Shown here: positions 53,728 to 62,950 of the stretch, in pieces | Numbering within the stretch: position 1 is the stretch's first letter | Layout of the letters: the number at the start of each line of letters is the position of its first letter | Assembly (NCBI GenBank): GCA_964430855.1 | Contig: CAYSHC010000007.1 | Span: forward strand, 16,114-80,113 | Direction: 5' to 3' | Source of the DNA: JAEZDP01 sp964430855 | GTDB taxonomy: Bacteria; Acidobacteriota; Vicinamibacteria; Vicinamibacterales; Vicinamibacteraceae | Length of the DNA: 64,000 nt | Program-made: the position numbers and the translations under genes | The notes under the pieces: generated by a model | Seen by the model: only the letters and a program-made list of their open reading frames with translations | Told to the model about the DNA's origin: nothing | Databases searched by the model: none

Positions 53728-55726
53728 CGCGCTCGCTGCACCGCGCCGAGGTGTGCCCCAGCAGGGCGCCCTGGCGCGCGTGGCGCTCGTCGGCAACCCC
53801 AACACCGGCAAGACGACGGTCTTCAATCGCATCTGCGGCGTCCGGGCCAAGACGTCGAACTTCCCCGGCACGACGACCACGTCGCGCTCGGGCCGCGCCA
53901 CGCTGCCCGACGGGCGCACCGTCGAGCTCGTCGACCTGCCCGGGCTCTACGCCCTCAGCCTGGACGCGCCGGAATCGGCCATCGTCAGGGACGTGCTCGA
54001 GGGCGCGGGGCCGTATCGGCGGCCCGACGCGCTGATCGTGGTGCTCGACGCGTGCAACCTCACGCGCAACCTGATGCTGACGGCCGAGCTGCTCACCTAC
54101 GAGGTACCGCTCGTCATCGCGCTGAACATGGTCGACATCGCGCAGCGCCGCGGTCTGACGCTCGATCCGGCACGGCTCGCCGAGCGGCTCGGCTGCCCCG
54201 TCGTGCCGACGGTGGCGCGGCGCGGTACGGGCCTGCCGGAGGTGCTGTCGTCGGTGGGCGACCTGCTGGCCGGACGCGACGCGCCCGCCACGCGCCCGCC
54301 GGGATCGCCGCCGCGTGGCGCCGATGCCGAGGCCCTGGCCGAGTGGGCCGACGAGGTGCTGGCCGCCAGCGCGGGCCGGATGCACGAGGTCGAGGCCGTC
54401 GACACCGTCGCCGAGCGGCTCGACCGCATCCTGACGCATCGCGTGTGGGGCATTGTCGCCTTCCTCGTGGTGATGGGGTTGCTCTTCTGGACGCTGTTCG
54501 CGCTGGCCACGATCCCGATGGACCTCATCGAGGCGACGTTTGCCGGGCTCGGCGCGCTGGCGACGACCTATCTGCCTGAAGGGCCCATCCGCGACCTCAC
54601 GGCCGACGGCATCATCGGCGGCATTGCCGGGACCGTCGTCTTCCTGCCGCAGATCTGTCTGCTGTTCTTCCTGATCAGCCTGCTCGAGGACACCGGCTAC
54701 CTGGCGCGCGCCGCGTTTGTCATGGACCGCGTGCTCCACCGCTTCGGCCTGCCGGGCCAGGCGTTCGTGCCGCTGCTGACGTCGTCGGCCTGCGCGATTC
54801 CGGGCATCATGGCGACGCGGCTCATCCCGGACCGCCGCGACAGGCTCGCGACGATCATGGTGGCGCCGCTGGTGAGCTGCTCGGCCCGGCTGCCGGTCTA
54901 CGTGCTGCTCACGAGCCTGCTGTTTGCCGACAGGCCCGGGCTCGCGGCCGTCGCGTTCGGCGGCTGCTATCTGCTGGGCGCGGTGGCGGCGCTCGGGACG
55001 GCAGCCGTGCTCGGCCGCACGTGGCTGCGCGGCCGCTCGCGGCCGATGGTGCTCGAGCTGCCGAGCTATAAGGTCCCGTCGTTGACCAACGCGCTGCTGG
55101 CGGCGCGCGACCAGGGGCTCGCGTTCCTGAAGACGGCCGGCACGGTCATCATGGCCATCTGCATCGTGATGTGGTGGCTCAGCAGCTACCCGACGACCGG
55201 CCCGACGGCGGAGGCCGAGCAGCTGCGGGCTCAGGCGCAGCAGGCCACCGGGGATGCCGGGGTGGCGCTGCTCGAGCAGGCCGACGCGCTGGATGCGCGG
55301 GCGGCGCAGGCAGGATCGTTCGCGGGCCGCTTCGGGCGGCTGGTTCAGCCCGTGTTCGAGCCGCTGGGGTTCGACTGGCAGCTCACCGTGGGCGTCCTCA
55401 CGAGTTTCCTGGCGCGCGAGGTGTTCGTGTCGACGCTGTCGGTGCTCGTCGGCGCCGGGGGGGACGGCGAGGTCGACGAGGGCGTCATCGAGCGCATCCG
55501 GTCGGCCACGCGCGACGATGGCGCCCCGATGCTGACGCCGGCGGTCTCGGCGAGCGCGCTGATATTCTTCGTACTGGCGATGCAGTGCCTGCCGACGCTG
55601 GCCATCACGCGGCGCGAGACCGGTCGGCTGTCGTACGCGGCCCTGCAGCTCGCCTACATGTCGGTGCTTGCCTACGCGTCGGCGCTGGTCGTGTACCAGG
55701 TCCTGCGGGTGGCAGGCATCCCGTGA
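53714..55726 (+). CDS. feoB: FeoB ferrous iron transporter
   Basis: 670 residues. N-terminal G domain: GNPNTGKT (27-34), threonine loop NFPGTTTTSRSG, DLPG (74-77), NMVD (138-141). After a spacer, eight or so membrane helices include the two Gate motifs (LTSSACAIPGIMATRLIPDRRDR and SFLAREVFVSTLSVL, both with the conserved Cys or Glu region). GTP-gated Fe(II) uptake across the inner membrane. Slightly shorter than E. coli FeoB. Confidence 0.95.
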   Translation: MAVPDALAAPRRGVPQQGALARVALVGNPNTGKTTVFNRICGVRAKTSNFPGTTTTSRSGRATLPDGRTVELVDLPGLYALSLDAPESAIVRDVLEGAGPYRRPDALIVVLDACNLTRNLMLTAELLTYEVPLVIALNMVDIAQRRGLTLDPARLAERLGCPVVPTVARRGTGLPEVLSSVGDLLAGRDAPATRPPGSPPRGADAEALAEWADEVLAASAGRMHEVEAVDTVAERLDRILTHRVWGIVAFLVVMGLLFWTLFALATIPMDLIEATFAGLGALATTYLPEGPIRDLTADGIIGGIAGTVVFLPQICLLFFLISLLEDTGYLARAAFVMDRVLHRFGLPGQAFVPLLTSSACAIPGIMATRLIPDRRDRLATIMVAPLVSCSARLPVYVLLTSLLFADRPGLAAVAFGGCYLLGAVAALGTAAVLGRTWLRGRSRPMVLELPSYKVPSLTNALLAARDQGLAFLKTAGTVIMAICIVMWWLSSYPTTGPTAEAEQLRAQAQQATGDAGVALLEQADALDARAAQAGSFAGRFGRLVQPVFEPLGFDWQLTVGVLTSFLAREVFVSTLSVLVGAGGDGEVDEGVIERIRSATRDDGAPMLTPAVSASALIFFVLAMQCLPTLAITRRETGRLSYAALQLAYMSVLAYASALVVYQVLRVAGIP

Positions 55727-55938
55727 ACATCATGTCCGAGTTCGCCCAGCACGTCGTCGTGACGCTCGTCGCGCTCGCCGCGGCCCTGGTCGTGGTCAGG
55801 CGCGTGTTCGGCGTCGTCGCCCCGCAGAAGAAGCCGGCGCCCGCGTGCGCCGCGTGTGCGGCCAGCAAGGCGCGGCCGCAGCCGGTGCGCGTCGGGACTG
55901 ACGTCCCGCGGACCGCGCGTGCTGGTCGCCAGACCTGA
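55723..55938 (+). CDS. FeoB-associated small Cys-rich membrane protein
   Basis: 71 residues from GTG 55723 (overlapping the feoB stop, GTGA) or 68 from ATG 55732. One membrane helix (VVVTLVALAAALVVVRRVF), then PACAACAAS with a CxxC, and a basic tail. Such proteins commonly follow feoB and are thought to assist or anchor the transporter. The last codons and the stop fall inside the first repeat of array C, so the C-terminus may be repeat-derived. Confidence 0.72.
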   Translation: MNIMSEFAQHVVVTLVALAAALVVVRRVFGVVAPQKKPAPACAACAASKARPQPVRVGTDVPRTARAGRQT

Positions 55939-56029
55939 ACCCGCGGGTGTTCTGGTCGCCAGACCTGACCCCGCGGGTGTCCGATCGCGAGACCTGACCC
56001 CAATTCCCGCGATTGCGAGACCTGACCCC
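55929..56029 (-). repeat. Array C: four reverse-oriented cores, 28-30 bp apart
   Basis: Cores, read on the minus strand as GGGGTCAGGTCTCG variants, at 55929-55942, 55959-55972, 55988-56001 and 56016-56029. Steps are 30, 29 and 28 bases. The two distal copies are exact; the two proximal copies carry substitutions. The TGA of the first copy is the stop codon of the FeoB-associated gene. Confidence 0.9.
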
Positions 56030-56095
56030 ACCTGCCCCGCCGCCGTACACTCTGTCGCATGACGCAGCGACTCTCGACGACTCCCGGAGACGGCC

Positions 56096-57379
56096 GTGGC
56101 TGACTGGCGCGATCGCACGGTGACGGCGGCCGAGGCCGTCTCGCTCATCACGAGCGGGATGCGCGTGTTCGTCCACGGAGCGGCCGCGACGCCCACGCCG
56201 CTGCTCGAGGCGCTCTCGGCGCGTACCGACATCGAGGACGTCCGGCTGTACCACATGCACACGTCGGGACCGGCGCCGTTTGCCGCGCCCGAGGTGCAGG
56301 GACGGCTGCGCTCGATCTCGCTCTTCACCGGCGCGGAGCTGCGCAAACCGATCGAGGAGGGGCGTGCCGACTTCGTGCCCCTGTTCCTGTCGGACATCCC
56401 GTACCTGTTCAAGTCGGGACGCATTCCGCTCGACGCCGCGCTGCTCCAGGTGTCGCCGCCCGACCGCCACGGGCTGTGCACGCTCGGCACGTCGGTCGAC
56501 AGCGCGCGGTCGGCCGCCGACACGGCGCGCATCCTCATCGCCGAGGTCAACGCCCGGATGCCGCGCACGCGGGGCGACGTCGTCGTGCCCTTCGACAGGT
56601 TCGACGCGTGCATCGCGACGGATCGTCCGCTGCACGAGCACGTCGCGCGCCCGGAGACCGACATCGACGCGCGCATCGGCGAACTCGTCGCCGACCTCGT
56701 GGAGGACGGCTCGACGCTCCAGATGGGCATCGGCAGCATCCCCGACGCCGTGCTGCGCCGCCTGACCGGCAAGCACGACCTCGGCATCCACACGGAGATG
56801 TTCTCCGACGGCGTGATCGACCTGGTGGCGCAGGGCGTCATCACCAACAGGCTCAAGGTCGTCCATCCGAACCGCCTGGTGACGTCGTTCGTGTCGGGCA
56901 CACGCCGGCTGTTCGACTTCGTCGACGACAACCCGCTGGTCGAGTTCCAGCCGTGCGACCTGACCAACGACACCTCGATCATCCGGCGCAACCCGAAGGT
57001 GGTGGCCATCAACTCCGCCATCGAGATCGACCTGACGGGGCAGGTGTGTGCCGACTCGTTCGGCCACCGGATCTACTCGGGCATCGGGGGCCAGCTCGAC
57101 TTCATCCGCGGCGCCGCGCTGTCGCCGGGCGGCAAGCCGATCATCGCGTTGCCGTCCACCGCCGCGCGCGGCACGGCGTCGCGCATCGTCTGGGAGCTGC
57201 GGCCCGGGGCGGGCGTCGTGACGACGCGGGGACACGTCCACTGGGTGGTGACCGAGTACGGCGCCGTCAACCTGCAGGGGCTGACGCTGCGGGAACGCGG
57301 CGAGGCGCTCATCAACATCGCCCATCCCGACTTCCGCGCCGAGCTGCGGCGGGAGTTCGCGCGCATCCGACGCTGCTAG
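56096..57379 (+). CDS. Acetyl-CoA hydrolase/transferase family (4-hydroxybutyrate CoA-transferase-like)
   Basis: 427 residues. N-terminal domain with LYHMHTSGPAPFAAPE, central GVISP-type string LLQVSPPDRHGLCTLG, LQMGIGSIPDAVLRRL, the catalytic Glu in GIHTEMFSDGVIDL, and GGQLDFIRGAALSPGGKPIIALPS near the end. Transfers CoA between acetyl-CoA and a carboxylic acid, or hydrolyses acetyl-CoA. GTG 56096 has GGAGA upstream. The repeat array lies just before it, in the place of its promoter. Confidence 0.9.
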   Translation: MADWRDRTVTAAEAVSLITSGMRVFVHGAAATPTPLLEALSARTDIEDVRLYHMHTSGPAPFAAPEVQGRLRSISLFTGAELRKPIEEGRADFVPLFLSDIPYLFKSGRIPLDAALLQVSPPDRHGLCTLGTSVDSARSAADTARILIAEVNARMPRTRGDVVVPFDRFDACIATDRPLHEHVARPETDIDARIGELVADLVEDGSTLQMGIGSIPDAVLRRLTGKHDLGIHTEMFSDGVIDLVAQGVITNRLKVVHPNRLVTSFVSGTRRLFDFVDDNPLVEFQPCDLTNDTSIIRRNPKVVAINSAIEIDLTGQVCADSFGHRIYSGIGGQLDFIRGAALSPGGKPIIALPSTAARGTASRIVWELRPGAGVVTTRGHVHWVVTEYGAVNLQGLTLRERGEALINIAHPDFRAELRREFARIRRC

Positions 57380-57407
57380 CCTCGCGCGTGGCGGTATCCT
57401 GTCCGCC

Positions 57408-58658
57408 ATGCGATCGAGCCTCCTGTGTGTGACCCTCCTCGTGTCGACGTCCTGTGCCGCGGCTGACGCCGGGCAGGGACCCGACGCGGCGTTGCTGGCG
57501 CGTGCCGAGCAGCTGATGGCGTCGACGCCGCTCATCGACGGCCACAACGACCTGCCGTGGGCGATGCGCGAGGGGTCGTGGTACGACTTCGACGCCGTCG
57601 ACATCCGCTCCCCGCAACCGCAGCTGATGACCGACATCCCCAGGCTGCGCAAGGGGCGCCTCGGCGGGCAGTTCTGGTCGGTGTACGTGCCGGCGACGCT
57701 CCAGGGCCAGGCGGCCGTCACCGCGACGCTCGAACAGATCGACGCCGTCCACGAGATGGTGCGGCGCTATCCCGACACCTTCGCCTTCGCGCGGACGGCC
57801 GACGACGTGGAGCGAGTGTTCCGCGAAGGGAAGATCGCGTCGCTGATGGGCGTCGAGGGCGGGCACTCGATCGACGGGTCGATGGGCACGCTGCGGATGT
57901 TCCACCGCATGGGCGTCGGCTACATGACGCTGACGCACAGCGCGAACCTGCCGTGGGCCGACGCGGCGACCGGCGAACCCGAGCACGACGGGCTGACCCC
58001 GTTCGGCGAGGAGGTGGTCCGCGAGATGAACCGGCTGGGGATGCTGGTGGACCTGTCGCACGTGGCGCCGGCGACGATGCACGACGCCCTGCGGGTGTCG
58101 CGCGCGCCCGTCATCTTCTCGCACTCCTCGGCACGGGCGCTGTGCGACGTCCCGCGCAACGTGCCCGATGACGTCCTCGCGCGGGTGCGCGACAACGGCG
58201 GCGTCGTGATGGTGACGTTCGTCCCGGGGTTCATCTCGCAGGCGGTGGCCGACCACGGGCGGGCCGCACAGGCCGAGCGGCGGCGGCTGCAGGCGATGCC
58301 GGGCAGCACGCCGGCCTCGGTGGACGAGGGGCTGGCGGCGTGGCGGAAGGCCAACCCGGCGCCGCGGGCGACGCTGACGCAGGTGGCCGACCACATCGAC
58401 CATATCCGGAAGGTGGCTGGCGAGGACCACGTCGGGCTGGGCGGCGATTTCGACGGCATCACCGACGTCGTCCAGGGCCTCGAGGACGTCGCGACGTATC
58501 CCGCGCTCATTGCCGAGCTGCTGAGGCGGGGCTGGAGCGACGCGGCCGTGAAGAAGCTGCTCGGGGAGAACGTCCTGCGGGTGATGCGGCAGGCGGAGGC
58601 CGTGGCGGCGGAGCTTCAGCGCAGCGGCGCCACCCCGTCCCGCGCCCGCCCCCAGTGA
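57408..58658 (+). CDS. Membrane dipeptidase (M19), exported
   Basis: 416 residues. Signal peptide with a possible lipobox (LVSTSC). Zinc ligands DGHNDLPWAM, Glu in GVEGGHSIDG, later SHVAPATMHDAL, SHSSARAL, and VGLGGDFDGITD. Renal-dipeptidase fold that cleaves dipeptides, often with D-residues. The stop lies one base before the first core of repeat array D. Confidence 0.93.
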   Translation: MRSSLLCVTLLVSTSCAAADAGQGPDAALLARAEQLMASTPLIDGHNDLPWAMREGSWYDFDAVDIRSPQPQLMTDIPRLRKGRLGGQFWSVYVPATLQGQAAVTATLEQIDAVHEMVRRYPDTFAFARTADDVERVFREGKIASLMGVEGGHSIDGSMGTLRMFHRMGVGYMTLTHSANLPWADAATGEPEHDGLTPFGEEVVREMNRLGMLVDLSHVAPATMHDALRVSRAPVIFSHSSARALCDVPRNVPDDVLARVRDNGGVVMVTFVPGFISQAVADHGRAAQAERRRLQAMPGSTPASVDEGLAAWRKANPAPRATLTQVADHIDHIRKVAGEDHVGLGGDFDGITDVVQGLEDVATYPALIAELLRRGWSDAAVKKLLGENVLRVMRQAEAVAAELQRSGATPSRARPQ

Positions 58659-58659
58659 T

Positions 58660-58849
58660 GGGGTCAGGTCTCGTGATTGGCGTTTCCGGGGTCAGGTCTC
58701 GCGATTGACCCGCGTGGGGTCAGGTCTCGCGACACCGTCTGCGCGGAATCTAAAGCGCTCGGCCCGGGTGCGCTCGGCGCGAGACCTGACCCCGGAACCC
58801 TCAATCGCGAGACCTGACCCCACCGACGCCAATCACGAGACGAGACCCC
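58660..58849. repeat. Array D: mirrored array of 3 forward and 3 reverse cores, 28-bp period
   Basis: Forward cores 58660-58673, 58688-58701 and 58716-58729; reverse cores 58780-58793, 58808-58821 and 58836-58849 (the last degenerate, CGAGACGAGACCCC). All steps within each half are exactly 28. Spacers are also partly mirrored: TGATTGGCGT follows the first core, and its complement precedes the last one; CGATTGA behaves the same for the second pair. The centre (58730-58779) is unpaired. The whole could fold as a ~190-base hairpin. Confidence 0.93.
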
Positions 58850-59717
58850 ACACGCCACAGGTCACGGGGCCGCGGGGACCGGCGTCGGGGCGCCACCGCG
58901 GCAGGGCGTCCTCGAGCGACGCGCAGTCGGGCAGGCCCAGCCACGGCAGGACGCAGCGCCAGACGTCGGCCGGACGCGCTCCCGCCTCGCGCATGACACC
59001 AACGTGCGCGTCGCCGTGCGACTTGGACAGCTTGCGCCCGTCAGCGCCCAGCACCAGGGGCGCGTGCAGCCACGACGGCGGCGGGTGCCCCCACGCCTCG
59101 TACAGCCGCATCTGCACGGCCGTGATCTCGAGCAGGTCGCTGCCGCGCACCACCTCCGTGACGCCATCAGCGATGTCGTCGGCCACGACCGACAGGTTGT
59201 AGGCCACGAGCCCGTCCCGCCGCACGAGAATCGGGTCGCCGAACGCTGCCGGATCCACGACGACGCGTCCCCACCGGCGGTCCTCGACGACGACGTCGCC
59301 CGGCGGCAGCGCCAGCCGCACAGCCCCCTCGCTCAACCCACGCGTCCGACAGCCGCGCAGGCAGCGCCCGTTGCTCGCCGCACGCTGCGCCCTGGTGCAG
59401 TCACAGCGATAGACCGACGCCCCGAGGGCCGCGAGCGCCGCCTCGTACGTGCGCGCCGACTGGCGCGGCGTCTCGGCATCCCACGTCAGGCCCAGCCACT
59501 CGAGGTCGCGCCTGATTCCGTCCTCGACGTCGCGCCGCGCACGGCCGGTGTCGATGTCCTCGATGCGCAGCAGCAGCCTGCCGCCGGCGGATCGCGCCGA
59601 CAGCCAGGCCGCCCCGAAGGCGCAGATGTTGCCCAGATGGAGGTGACCGGACGGCGTGGGCGCCAGCCGCCCCACGACGGGGCGCGCCTCGTCCTGTCGT
59701 GCGTCGCCGCGCGCCAC
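58833..59717 (-). CDS. gluQ: Glutamyl-Q tRNA(Asp) synthetase
   Basis: 294 residues. GRLAPTPSGHLHLGNICAFG (HIGH-type motif), LLLRIEDIDTGRARRDVEDGI, zinc cysteines YRCDCTRAQRAASNGRCLRGC, AYNLSVVADDIADGVTEVVRG, and KLSKSHGD (KMSKS-type). It lacks the anticodon-binding domain of GluRS. Glutamylates queuosine in tRNA(Asp). GTG 59717 is the first start before the HIGH region. The last five codons (WGLVS) and the stop come from the degenerate end copy of repeat array D. Confidence 0.9.
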   Translation of the reverse strand: MARGDARQDEARPVVGRLAPTPSGHLHLGNICAFGAAWLSARSAGGRLLLRIEDIDTGRARRDVEDGIRRDLEWLGLTWDAETPRQSARTYEAALAALGASVYRCDCTRAQRAASNGRCLRGCRTRGLSEGAVRLALPPGDVVVEDRRWGRVVVDPAAFGDPILVRRDGLVAYNLSVVADDIADGVTEVVRGSDLLEITAVQMRLYEAWGHPPPSWLHAPLVLGADGRKLSKSHGDAHVGVMREAGARPADVWRCVLPWLGLPDCASLEDALPRWRPDAGPRGPVTCGVWGLVS

Positions 59718-59746
59718 GGTGCTGATGATAGGACAGGCGTCCGGCG

Positions 59747-60310
59747 TCAGATGGTCGAGTTCCAGAGCGTCTCGCGCGCGCCGTGCTCGTGGTTGTCGTA
59801 GCGGGCCATCACAAACAGCGCGTCCGACAGACGGTTCAGGTAGGCGACGACGTGCGTGCCGATGGCCTCCTCGCGGGCCAGCGCGATCACCTCGCGCTCG
59901 GCACGGCGGCAGACGGTGCGGGCGACGTGCAGTGCCGCTGCCGCGGGCGTGCCGCCGGGCAGGACGAAGTTCTCGAGCGGACCGACCGTCGCGTTCAGCT
60001 CGTCCATCAGGCGCTCCAGCGCCTCGACGTGGCGGGCTTCGATCTGCGGAAGGTCCAGGCGGGCCTTGTCCGACTCGAGGAAGCACAGGTCCGAGCCGAG
60101 GTGGAAGAGCTCGTTCTGGATGCGCTCGAGCTCCCGGACGAGCCGCGGCGCAGGGCTGGCCGCGAGGACGACGCCCAGGTGGGAATTGAGCTCGTCCACC
60201 GTGCCGTAGGTCGACACCCGTGGGGCGTCCTTCGGCACCCGCTGGCCCCCTCCCAGGGCCGTCGTGCCTGCGTCGCCCTTGCGGGTGTAGATCCGGGTCA
60301 GTCTCGGCAT
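59747..60310 (-). CDS. PduO-type cob(I)alamin adenosyltransferase
   Basis: 187 residues. IYTRKGDAGTTALGGGQRVPKD (ATP-binding), YGTVDELNSHLGVVLA, FVLPGGTPAAAALHVARTVCRRAER, and LNRLSDALFVMAR. Makes adenosylcobalamin, fitting the presence of a B12-binding radical SAM protein in the window. Start ATG 60310. Thirty bases upstream of gluQ on the same strand. Confidence 0.93.
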   Translation of the reverse strand: MPRLTRIYTRKGDAGTTALGGGQRVPKDAPRVSTYGTVDELNSHLGVVLAASPAPRLVRELERIQNELFHLGSDLCFLESDKARLDLPQIEARHVEALERLMDELNATVGPLENFVLPGGTPAAAALHVARTVCRRAEREVIALAREEAIGTHVVAYLNRLSDALFVMARYDNHEHGARETLWNSTI

Positions 60311-60400
60311 GGGCTGATCATACGGCCCCGCCGGCACGCCGAGGGCCGGCCGGCACGCCGGTCAGCCGGCTCACGTGCCGGCAGAGGCGCCGGCAACGAA

Positions 60401-60431
60401 AAGGGGACCGGGCACGAGGCCCGATCCCCTT
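60401..60431 (-). terminator. Intrinsic terminator after the TonB receptor gene
   Basis: AAGGGGACCGGGC pairs with GCCCGATCCCCTT with one mismatch around a 5-base loop. On the minus strand the stem is followed by TTTTCG, giving a short U-run. It lies 55 bases beyond the receptor stop. Confidence 0.65.
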
Positions 60432-60485
60432 CCCACCTGCCGCCGGACGCGCCTCCCCGCACGCCGACGGCAAGATCAATATCGC

Positions 60486-62768
60486 CTAGAAGCTGACGCC
60501 GTAGACCACGCGAAAGTTCCGTCCCCGCTCCGGCACCAGATCCTTGATGTAGGACAGGTGGTTACGGTACAGGCGATCGGTGGCGTTGTCGAGCCGGACA
60601 GTAATCGTGCTGACCAGCCCGCCGGTCGGGAACGAGTACGCTCCGAACAGCTTCAGCACACCGTAGCCCGGTGTCCGCGTCTCGACATCGTGGACGCGGT
60701 CCTGGTCGGCGGCCACGACGACCTGCGCCCCGAGCTGCAGTGCATTGCGATGGTAACGCATTCCTGACGTGAAGCGCACGGGGGGCATGCGCGGCAGTGC
60801 CTCACCCGTGCCGCGCAGCGTGCCCCGCACGCTGTCGAAGCCGAGCTCGATGTGCAGGCCGTGCACCACGTCGATGTCGGCATGCGCCTCGAACCCGTTC
60901 AGCCTCGCGTTGCGGCCCGTGAACTCGATGATCGGCAGATCGCCGTGCGCGTGGCCCTCATGCCCCTCGTCCCCGCCGTGGTCGTGATCGTCGTGGTCAT
61001 GATCGTGGCCGGGGTGTGCGACGTCCGGGAACCGGCGGTCGAACTCCTCCTCGCTGATCGGGTTGCGGAAGATGTAGTCGTTGACCACGTTGTCGAAGTA
61101 GCTGAACTCGGCCGACACGCGGGGCAGCCTCAGCCTGTACGACACGTCGAGCCCGTAGGCCACCTCCGACTTCAGGTCGGCGTTGCCGATCTCGAAGGTG
61201 AAGTTGCCCGGGTGCGGCCCGAAGAAGTACAGCTCCTCGAGCGCCGGGTTCCGTGCCGCACGGGCGACGTTGACGGCGATCACGCTCCTGTCGGTGGGAC
61301 GCAGCAGCGTGCCGGCCGACAGCGACAGGTTGTGGAAGTCGCGGGCGCGCAGGCCGCCTCTCGGGTCGTAGGAGGCGCGGTCATAGCGGCCGCCGAACTG
61401 GACCGTGGCATGCGCCCAGCTCGCCTCCTGGTACGTGAACAGCGACAGCATCTGCTGATCGACCCTCGGCGACAGGTCCTCGGCGCCTTCGACGTCGAAG
61501 TGCCGCCCGTAGCCCGACACACCGACGGTGCCGGTCACGCGTCCGACGGGCCCGTGCGTCGCCCGGACGTCCACGTCGAAGAGGTCGTTGCGGAAGAACG
61601 TGGCCGGCACGCCGTCGTGCAGTTCCTCGTGCCGGTACCGGTGGTGCGCCATCGAGGCGCGCACCGAGTCGAACAGCCCGTCGAGGTTGCGGCGCTCGCC
61701 GCGCACGCTGAGTACGCGCCGCCGCGGGTTCAGCTCGATGCCGCCGTCCTCGACGACGGGCACGCCGTAGCGGGTGTCGTCGATCGCGACGCTCGCGCCG
61801 AGGTAGCCGCCCGTCGACGTGCGCGACAGCCCGATGCTGCCGAACGCCCCGCGCGTCGCCGAGTTGTCGATCTCGCCGATGGGCGTCGAGAAATCCCCCG
61901 CGCGCGTGGCCGATCCGCCGGCGTTCAGCACCCAGCGCCCGTTGCCGACGCTGACGTCCGCGGCCGTGCCTGCCTGTCCCGCGTTGGTCGCCAGGTCGAC
62001 CTGCGCGCGCCCCACGATCTCGGCCACGGGCCGCGTGGGAATCTGCTCCGAGATGACGTTCACGAGCCCGCCGATCGCGTTGGCGCCGTAGAGCAGCGTC
62101 GCGGGCCCGCGCACCACCTCCACCTGCGTCGCTGCCGCCGGGTTGAGGGTGACGCCGTGGTCGGCCGACTGGCTCGAGATGTCACCCGTGCGCTGGCTGT
62201 TCTGGAGGATGAGCACACGATCGCCGTCCTGGCCCCGGATGACCGGCCGTGACGGCCCGGCACCCAGCGACCGCTCGGCGACGCCGGGTTCCTCCCGCAG
62301 CATCGCGCCAAGGGAGCTGTCGAGCTTGATGGCCAGCTCCTGGCCGCTCAGCACCGAAGTTGGCTGGTACGACTCGAACGGATCGCGCGGCTGCGGGCTC
62401 ACCGAGACGGCCTCGGTGAAGTGCAGGTCGTCGCGCATCGTGATGGTGATCTCCACCGGCGCCGCGACAAGGACGACCTCCTCGCGCGTGGGCTCGAACC
62501 CCTGGATGGCGGCGACGACGTGGATGGTGCCCGGCGGCTGGTCGCTGAAACGGAAACGTCCGTCCTCGTCGGTGACGGCCGTCGCCTCGCGTTCCTCGAT
62601 CGTCACGACGACGCCGGGCAGCGGGATGACGCCCTCGGCGGTCACGACACGGCCGCTGAGCTCGACACGGCCTTCGCCGCCAGGCTCCTGAGCGAAGGCG
62701 GCCGTCGAGGCGGCCACGGCGCAGACGAGCGCACGGGCCAGCAGCCGCAGCAAGTGGTGGCAACGCAT
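60486..62768 (-). CDS. TonB-dependent receptor with His/Asp-rich loop, zinc-receptor (ZnuD)-like
   Basis: 760 residues. Signal peptide (LLARALVCAVAASTAAFAQ). Carboxypeptidase-regulatory-like domain about 35-105 (GVIPLPGVVVTIEEREATAVTDEDGRF). Plug domain with PRPVIRGQDGDRVLIL and VVRGPATLLYGANAIGGLVNVI. A 22-strand-type barrel ends in FRVVYGVSF. An outward loop at ~585-610 has nine His and seven Asp (starting HPGHDHDHDDHDHGGDEGHE), as in the zinc receptor ZnuD. ATG 62768 follows GGAAGGA. Zinc as ligand is inference; nickel or copper are alternatives. Confidence 0.88.
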   Translation of the reverse strand: MRCHHLLRLLARALVCAVAASTAAFAQEPGGEGRVELSGRVVTAEGVIPLPGVVVTIEEREATAVTDEDGRFRFSDQPPGTIHVVAAIQGFEPTREEVVLVAAPVEITITMRDDLHFTEAVSVSPQPRDPFESYQPTSVLSGQELAIKLDSSLGAMLREEPGVAERSLGAGPSRPVIRGQDGDRVLILQNSQRTGDISSQSADHGVTLNPAAATQVEVVRGPATLLYGANAIGGLVNVISEQIPTRPVAEIVGRAQVDLATNAGQAGTAADVSVGNGRWVLNAGGSATRAGDFSTPIGEIDNSATRGAFGSIGLSRTSTGGYLGASVAIDDTRYGVPVVEDGGIELNPRRRVLSVRGERRNLDGLFDSVRASMAHHRYRHEELHDGVPATFFRNDLFDVDVRATHGPVGRVTGTVGVSGYGRHFDVEGAEDLSPRVDQQMLSLFTYQEASWAHATVQFGGRYDRASYDPRGGLRARDFHNLSLSAGTLLRPTDRSVIAVNVARAARNPALEELYFFGPHPGNFTFEIGNADLKSEVAYGLDVSYRLRLPRVSAEFSYFDNVVNDYIFRNPISEEEFDRRFPDVAHPGHDHDHDDHDHGGDEGHEGHAHGDLPIIEFTGRNARLNGFEAHADIDVVHGLHIELGFDSVRGTLRGTGEALPRMPPVRFTSGMRYHRNALQLGAQVVVAADQDRVHDVETRTPGYGVLKLFGAYSFPTGGLVSTITVRLDNATDRLYRNHLSYIKDLVPERGRNFRVVYGVSF

Positions 62769-62950
62769 TGCCTGAGAATCCTTCCGGAACGGCACGGGCC
62801 GGCGCCGCCTCATGGGCGGCCCGCCGCCACGGCACGCCGGCGCCGGCGCGCACGATGCCGCCGACGCCTGGACGTCCCGCCCGCGCGGCCATTCCTCCGC
62901 GGGTCAGTTGACGCGAGAACGCTGGAACGCGTGGATAACGCCCTGTACGG

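Noticed and set aside
58660..58849. CRISPR array
   Set aside because: The repeat is 14 bp and spacers are 14 bp, orientation flips within the array, and no cas gene is present. Too short for any known CRISPR type.
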